A stretch of DNA of 64,000 nucleotides from Neurospora tetrasperma FGSC 2508 (Eukaryota; Ascomycota; Sordariomycetes; Sordariales; Sordariaceae), in NCBI RefSeq assembly GCF_000213175.1, contig NW_009799100.1, forward strand, positions 1,015,992 to 1,079,991, in the 5' to 3' direction. The notes under the pieces were generated by a model. That model worked only from the letters and a program-made list of their open reading frames with translations, made no database searches and had not been told where the DNA came from. A program made the translations under genes and the position numbers. Shown piece by piece: positions 57,781-64,000 of the stretch; position 1 is the first letter of the stretch; each line of letters starts with the position of its first letter.

Positions 57781-60427
57781 TAAACTTTAATTAACAAATA
57801 ATAAACAACGCTATTTACTAATATTAGAATAATTAACTATTATTCTTAATAGTAAAAGTAGTTACTCTATAATAACGTTTCTATTAAAACGGTCTATCCT
57901 AAGCGTATTAATTAATTTAATCTATTTAAATACGAATTTTAAAAGTATTTTAACGAACTATTAATAATCAATATCCTTATAACGTTCCCTAAAAAGTAAA
58001 GCGGTAAAAGTCTAACGTATAACTTTTCGAAAATTTTTATCGGTTTCCCTTTCGAATTTCGGGCGGCCCTCATTTATAATATACTCCGATTTAATAATAT
58101 CTAGCATTACAATACCCTTATCCTACAATTCAGTCTTAATATAGTAAAATAAAAGAGCGGTTTTATTTCTAAAAGTAGCCTCGTAGTTAATATATTTTAT
58201 AATATAAATATAGATTTAATTAAAGGTCCTTCTATTAATTTAACTTTCGATCAATTCTAGGTAATATATTTTATACTCGTTGTTATTTTCGATATTGTAT
58301 TCCAAAAGAAATAAATTGTTGGAAATAATATCCTAGAAAAAGGATATTAAAATATAATTGAAAAAATTAGATTTTTCCGAACAATAAATTGTAAGAACGT
58401 ATTCTCAAAGATTCTTAAAGCGCTTTGAACGGGTATTAATATTGTTAACTATATTAGTAACTAAGGTACTGAAAAAACAATTATAGTAGTATAAGAATAA
58501 GGCCTAGCGAAACTCCTTATTCAATTCGTTGAAGATAATAATATTATTTTAAAGAACCTTAATACTTTAGGTTCTTTCTACGCCTTATATAGGATTATCT
58601 TCGTTAGTATTAATAGGGTAAATATAATTATTATTTATTATATTAAAATCTAATTTAGTAAATATTCTTTACTCTTACAAATTCTATAAATTAATATAAT
58701 TAGATTTATAGAAGAATTCGGGGAAAGATTCCTATAAAGGACGGCTATTATTTCGTTCACCGTCGCCCTTTTTCCGTTTCCTAGAATTTAAACTAGGGGT
58801 AACTTCGAAGGTAATATTAGGACCCCTACTATTAGGACTAGTATTAGAATTAAGGAGAAAATTGGAATTAAGGGTAATATTAGGTCTTCTACTACCCGGG
58901 GGAATACTATAAGGATAATAAAAAGGAGTACTAATATTATTAAATATATTATTATTATTATCGTTATTAGTATTGAAATTATTATTTTTAATACTTTACT
59001 AAGGTAGCTATTAGAAGGTCTTTTCAAAATTAAAGCTAGAATAAGCAGGGCTAAAGGTAATAAATATAATAGTAATTTAAGAAGTAATTGGTTTGAAGGG
59101 TAGTATAGGCGGTCTAATCTTTACTTTAATTTAAACTTCAATTTTAATTTTAATTTAAATTTTCTCCTACTAGATTTTTACTTAATACTATTCTTCAAAT
59201 TTATATACCTTATTTTATTTATATTACTTAATTTACTCCTAACGTTTCTTTTAGGCCTCTTCCTAATAATTCTTTTTAACTTACTTAGCAATAACTCAAT
59301 TAATTTCGCACTTATAGGTTTACTAATTAACTTACTCTAATATAACCTTTTATAATTATATTTATAAAAAATTATTCGTATCGGCAAAGTTTCTACTATA
59401 AAGAAAACGCTCTAAATCCTTCTAATTAGTAGGGGTGGGAGTAGGTAATAATAATTCGATAGGAGCAATAGTAATAATAGGCTAGCCTTAGGCTTACTAA
59501 TACTATAATTATTATTATTATATTTATTATTATTATATTTACTATATTTACTATTGAATGCGCTATTGGATTTCTTATTCAATTAATTGTAAATTTACTA
59601 CTACTTAACTAAATAGAAGTAGGAAATTAGAGGAAAAAGTATAGTAAAGTAAAAATACCAGAGGCTAATATTAATATTATTACTATATAAACGTTATAAA
59701 TCGAGAGGAAGGGTTATAGTTTAACGGTATATAATTATATAGAGTATAGCTATTAAAAGGAGGTTATGTAGGCGAAAAATATTAAACCGGCGTTGAATAA
59801 TATAATAAAAATTAATAGGGTAAAAATACTTAGTAGACAATTGGGTATTTAAGAATAGGAGGATAATTAAGAGTAAGAAGATAATTAGGAGTAGGATAAT
59901 TAAGAGTAGGAGGGTATTAAATATTAGAAGTAATTATAGTCTAATTACTAAATAGGCCAGGCGGGTCCGAGGGAAGTTCTGGGCGTTTAAATATATTACT
60001 ACTTTATAAATTTATTATTAATAACCGAATAATATTATATTAATTACCGGGGTAGAGTTACTACTAATCTTAATATTAAAGTTAGAGCTAGTATATTAGG
60101 AATCCTTTTGGAGAATATTAGTAAATATATTAGATTTTGTATATTTCGCTATATATTTATAGTAATTACCCGATTATTACTACTCTTTATATAGTACGGT
60201 AATATTGTATTACTAAAATAGATTAGATTATATATAAAGAAAAAAAATATAGATTAATTTATTAAATTTTAATATATAGGAAGTTAAATACTATTTTAAC
60301 TAGTAAAAGAAAATAATAAACTTCTAATTAATAATATATTAAGTAAGGTAGGCTTAGGTTTAATAGGCGTATTAATAAGTAAATTCCGTTAATTATTAGT
60401 AATATCCGGTTTATTATTTTCGAGACC
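57781..60427. other. Coding-like region of uncertain strand, unassigned
   Basis: Plus-strand frames at 57,900-58,150 read NFYRFPFRISGGPHL and YPYPTIQS. On the minus strand 59,430-59,130 is a long basic frame (PISAKLIELLLSKLKRIIRK, then KQKSSRRKFKLKLKLKFKLK). A repeat of GATAATTAAGAGTAGGAG at 59,855-59,925 and ATTATTATTATATTT repeats at 59,505-59,550 give low-complexity peptides. No family is recognised. The minus-strand frame may belong with the AT-hook ORF upstream of it (60,526). Confidence 0.3.
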
Positions 60428-60526
60428 CTATATATTAAAATTAATAGTCCTTTTACCTTTATCGGCTAGTACACCTTTAGGAGGGCGACCGCGGGGGCGA
60501 CCGCTATTCGGGTTCTTAGTAGGCAT
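60428..60526 (-). pseudogene. Short ORF with an AT-hook, probable broken gene start
   Basis: ATG at 60,526 on the minus strand opens MPTKNPNSGRPRGRPPKGVL and continues with ADKGKRTINFNI to TAG at 60,428, 32 codons. GRPRGRPPKG is a canonical AT-hook (a GRP core that binds the minor groove of AT-rich DNA), at residues 9-18. The sequence is little mutated up to the stop, after which the same frame continues in degraded form. It is probably the N-terminus of a larger DNA-binding protein, of a host or an element, now broken. An (AAT)n array lies 39 bp upstream. Confidence 0.4.
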
Positions 60527-60564
60527 TATCTAGATTTATATTAGTTAAATAAATTTGAAGCGGT

Positions 60565-60608
60565 AATAATAATAATAATAATAGTAATAATAATAATAAT
60601 AATAATAC
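60565..60608 (+). repeat. (AAT)n microsatellite
   Basis: About fifteen AAT units with one AGT variant. Confidence 0.9.
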
Positions 60609-61500
60609 TCACGGTAACTGCAAACTGGTACTACTATACAATGCACTTAAATAATTAACTTAAATAATTAATTTAATTAATTAGTTTTAAAATAAATTTG
60701 ATTTTAAAAGGACAATTGCGGAAATAAATGAAATAGTAAGGTTTGGTTGTATAAAAAGATAAAAAAGATATTCGATTCCAAAATTAAAGATTGTATACGC
60801 CCGCAAGGGGGTACGACCGACTTCTACCACTTTCTAATCTACTATATATATATAAAAAGTATTTATATTTACTAACTACCTAATAAATATCGGATTAAAT
60901 ATCGAAGACTATAGTGGTAGTAGGTAAAAAAGGTAGAGTATTATTAATAGCAATAAATAAATATAGTAAATATAATAATAGTATTTTAAATAAAAGTTAC
61001 AGAGGTTAAAAATAAGTTATGGAAGCAGCCTAGTACTATTATCTTAGTAAGGACTAAAAGTATTATAGTTAATAGAATAGTAGTGCCTCTAAGTACTAGC
61101 GCCCTACTTAGATACCGGGTATATAATATATAAATTAATATTATAGAAAATAATAAAATTAATACTCAATAACCTACTAATTAAAAGAGTAAATAATATT
61201 ATAAATAATCTAAAACTTATATAATAATTGCCCGAAATTTAAAGTTTATTATAGTAAGGCACTACCCCTATATATAGTACTATAGGTCCAGGTAGGTAGT
61301 TATACAAATAATATTATATTATTTATTATTTAATAAATAGGATAAAACAACCCTTATTAAATAAAATCCCATTTTATTTAATTTATTTATACTATATATT
61401 ACTAGTAAATAACTAATTAGATTAGAATAAGTAATAAATTCGCCCGGTTTTAATTTAACGAACAACTTTAAGATTCTCCCTTTCTCGAATCTAATCCTTC
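60609..61500. other. Unassigned AT-rich stretch
   Basis: Short normal patch at 60,609-60,650 (CACGGTAACTGCAAACTGGTAC), then RIP-like sequence with no recognised gene or repeat. Confidence 0.35.
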
Positions 61501-61762
61501 CCGTTATATTAATTTTACTATTTTAACAAATCTTACCCTATACTACGCCGACCTCGCTTGAAAAACAACCCCTTCTAAATAAATATCGTTATTAATAAAC
61601 TAATACGAATTAGAACTAATTATAGTAAACGAATACTAGTACCTAAAATTTACCCTTATTCTAAATAATAGTAATAGTAGTAAATTCGTTATTTAAAATT
61701 ACTAATAGCACTACGTTAATTAGGATCCCCAACTACCTAAAATATAAATTTCGCCCCTTTCT

Positions 61763-61795
<33 letters not shown>

Positions 61796-64000
61796 GTAAT
61801 ACTATTATATTTAACCCCGCGGTACCCTCTAATAACTAGAAAAATATTGATAATAATATTAATTAAAGTCAGTTGATTCTTCAAACTAAAATAGATTTAA
61901 GTACTAACTTACATATAGGGTTTATCGATTAAAATAATTTATTTAGAAATCTATATATAATAAATATCCGGCGCAAATTAATTGAATTCGAAAGCGATAA
62001 TAACCTTCTAAACGAAAATTAAATATAATTAAATATAGAATATATTAAATAGCTCTTTAACCCTCCCGAATTAAAGATAATCGAATTTAATAAAAATTTT
62101 ATCGATAAATAAATAATAAATTAAACCGATTACTTTGTAAAACCCGAACCTCTAGCGCTAGAAGTCCCTACTAGCCAGATTATAGATTTTTTATAATTAA
62201 TCCGGTATTACTACAATAAGTACGAATACCTATCGAATTTTAGAATAATATTCGGCCTATATACTTATTTACGCCGTATATTATTAAAAAATTATAAAAT
62301 TTAATTAGAAATGCTCAATTTATTACGGGGGTACGACGGCCGTTTAATCCTAACGATTTGAACTCTATTAAAATAATTAGCGACCTTTAAAAATGAATTT
62401 ATAAAACGACTTCTACTATTGGAAATACGTATAGTATAAGTATTAATATAAATAAATAGGATAAAGATTAAATGCGTTCGTTAAAAGAAGGAAGAAACTA
62501 AATACGAAGTATAATAATAATAGATAGAGGAGTTAGAATTTAATAAATCCAAGGATTAATTAATTATATTAATACTATTATATTTTATAGACCTTAAATT
62601 ATTATTTTAAACCTTTTTAACTTCTAAAACCGCCGTTGGAATATATAAGGGCATAGTACATTTAGTTGATAACCCGATAGAATTATACTATACTCTTTAC
62701 TAATTATCTTCCATTTGAACTATATTTAACGAATATATATACTTTATTAGTAATTTTGAAAATAATAGTAGGGCGATTTTCCCGTTAGATTTCATCTTCT
62801 TTTACTATTGTAGGGATTATACTATTTATAATATTAGGGATATTAATAATTATACTAAAAATAGCTATATTAAAAGTTATAGTTATAATAGTATATAATA
62901 CTATTATTGCTTATTAAACGAATATTTAAATTATTAAATATATATTAATTGTATAAGAGCAGTAAGTAAGAATTTTATAAACAATTTTCGAAAGTACAAA
63001 AGTGAAATTACTCTTATTATTAATAAGTACATTCCGATTAACCAAATCGAGTAAGAATTCCCGGGCCTTAAACTATACTTTTAACTCAATTATAGTATAA
63101 GGTTTAAGAAATACAAATTAGTAATATACTTTAACCAAAACGAGTAAATTCCCTAAGAATAAGCTAACTGATTTATACCTATTAATATTAATTACTTTAA
63201 TAATAATAATTTAAACGATCCTAACCCGGCAATTAATTTACAACCTACTTCTATAAGAGGTTATACGCTACAAAGTTAGAAAATATTTCTAAAATATATA
63301 ATAGAGCTAGATATTAAGTACTAGAAAAAGGTATATTTGGTTCGCTATATTCTAAATAAGGTTGTTAAGTCCGAACTAAATTCTTATTAAATAGAAGTCG
63401 ACTAAGAAAGTAAGATAATAAAGATCTACCCTCTTATATATATATTACCCCTTCGTACTGAATTCGAGATTGAAATATTTAGAAGGTAGTATTTCGAGGA
63501 AGAATAGGATAAAGTATATATACGGTATAATAATAATATTTTAAATTATTTAGTACTTATATTTATTAATAGATTCGGTATTTACTATAATATTTACCGA
63601 TCGGTTATAAGGGTATATTAATTACCTACCAACTTATTTTTCAATACTCGTACTAAAAATACTAATATTTTCCCTATTATTTCAAATCTATATACGTTTT
63701 ACTTCGACAACGTCGTTAAAACTATTAGTTATATAATACCCTTAGACCGTAGTATTATAATAGAAGTATAGGGAAGATTAATATTAGTATCGATTTTTAT
63801 ACTATACTATATAAGTAATATACTTTAATAGAATTAAAATACCGGTATTATTAGTATAAGTAGCTATAAATTCTAACGATTTTACTTTATTAGGCCCGAA
63901 TATATTATTAATAAAAAAGATGTGCTTATAAATAGCCGGGAGATTAACCGGTATTATTACTAATATATATAAATATAATACGAAGTGTATATTAATATTT
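61501..64000 (+). pseudogene. Plavaka-like transposase, copy C, truncated by the window
   Basis: Best-preserved motif set of the family in this window. A possible C2H2-type finger sits near 62,210-62,290 (KYEYLSNF-IIFGLYTYLRR). LYFIDLKLLF-TFLTSKTAVG (about 62,580-62,635) and YKGIVHLVDNPIELYY (about 62,645-62,690) match copies B and D. Then come RFGIYYNIYRSVIRVYQLPT (about 63,575-63,630), TNIFPIISNLYTFYFDNVVK (about 63,665-63,720) and SNILQQNQNTGIISISSYKF (about 63,810-63,870). These line up with the family order YRS..GxYxLP, NxFxITLGPHG, GDMPQQ. RIP-type stops are scattered. The C-terminal half lies outside the window. The 5' terminus was not found. Confidence 0.55.
61765..61801 (+). repeat. 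(AAT)n microsatellite in the 5' part of copy C
   Basis: About twelve AAT units. If read as coding it gives poly-Asn. Confidence 0.9.

Noticed and set aside
58788-59027. 79-codon hydrophobic minus-strand frame
   Set aside because: Ile/Leu-rich chance frame; the neighbouring phase is hydrophilic and more protein-like.

Overview
This window looks like a gene-poor, AT-rich block from the genome of a filamentous ascomycete (Pezizomycotina). Nearly all of it shows the mark of repeat-induced point mutation (RIP): CpA and TpG are scarce, TpA is very common, CpG is retained, and reading frames are broken mostly by TAA/TAG where glutamine codons would be expected. I find no intact host gene, rRNA, convincing tRNA or CRISPR array. 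A 730-base run of N shows that this is a draft assembly.

Layout. 1-3.6 kb: an unassigned minus-strand coding fossil, then a Helitron-type PIF1 helicase fossil. 3.6-5 kb: poly(A), poly(G) and two unmutated islands. 5-11.5 kb: two Plavaka/CACTA-like transposons (one plus, one minus) meeting at an island with a 39-bp-arm palindrome. 11.5-18.8 kb: minisatellites, MITE-1, and a large decayed low-complexity coding region interrupted by MITE-2. 18.8-20.75 kb: a Mutator-like (MULE) transposase on the minus strand whose 5' end shares the MITE core. 20.8-25.3 kb: a third Plavaka-like copy. 25.5-28.6 kb: a solo LTR and a Tad-type LINE.

28.7-46.25 kb is a nested pair: a Ty3/gypsy chromovirus with two 454-bp LTRs and CACTT target duplications sits inside the 5' LTR of an older Ty3/gypsy element. 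The older element also carries an inverted MITE and a solo LTR-like repeat. 46.3-47.7 kb: part of a third LTR element. 48.4-49.3 kb: an unknown coding fossil. 49.4-54.9 kb: a second LINE on the minus strand. 54.97-55.5 kb: a second type of MITE. 55.9-56.1 kb: another solo LTR. 57-60.5 kb: a tyrosine-rich low-complexity region and an AT-hook mini-ORF. 61.5 kb to the end: a fourth Plavaka-like copy, cut by the window.

The relative ages can be read from the mutation pattern. The autonomous elements are heavily mutated, while MITE-1, MITE-2 and the T8-flanked MITE are close to normal composition, so they either inserted later or are too short to be mutated efficiently. The points most worth following are the MITE/MULE family link, the contig overlap across the gap (a false duplication), the low-complexity coding region at 14.2-17.8 kb, and the small three-repeat ORF at 18.2 kb.
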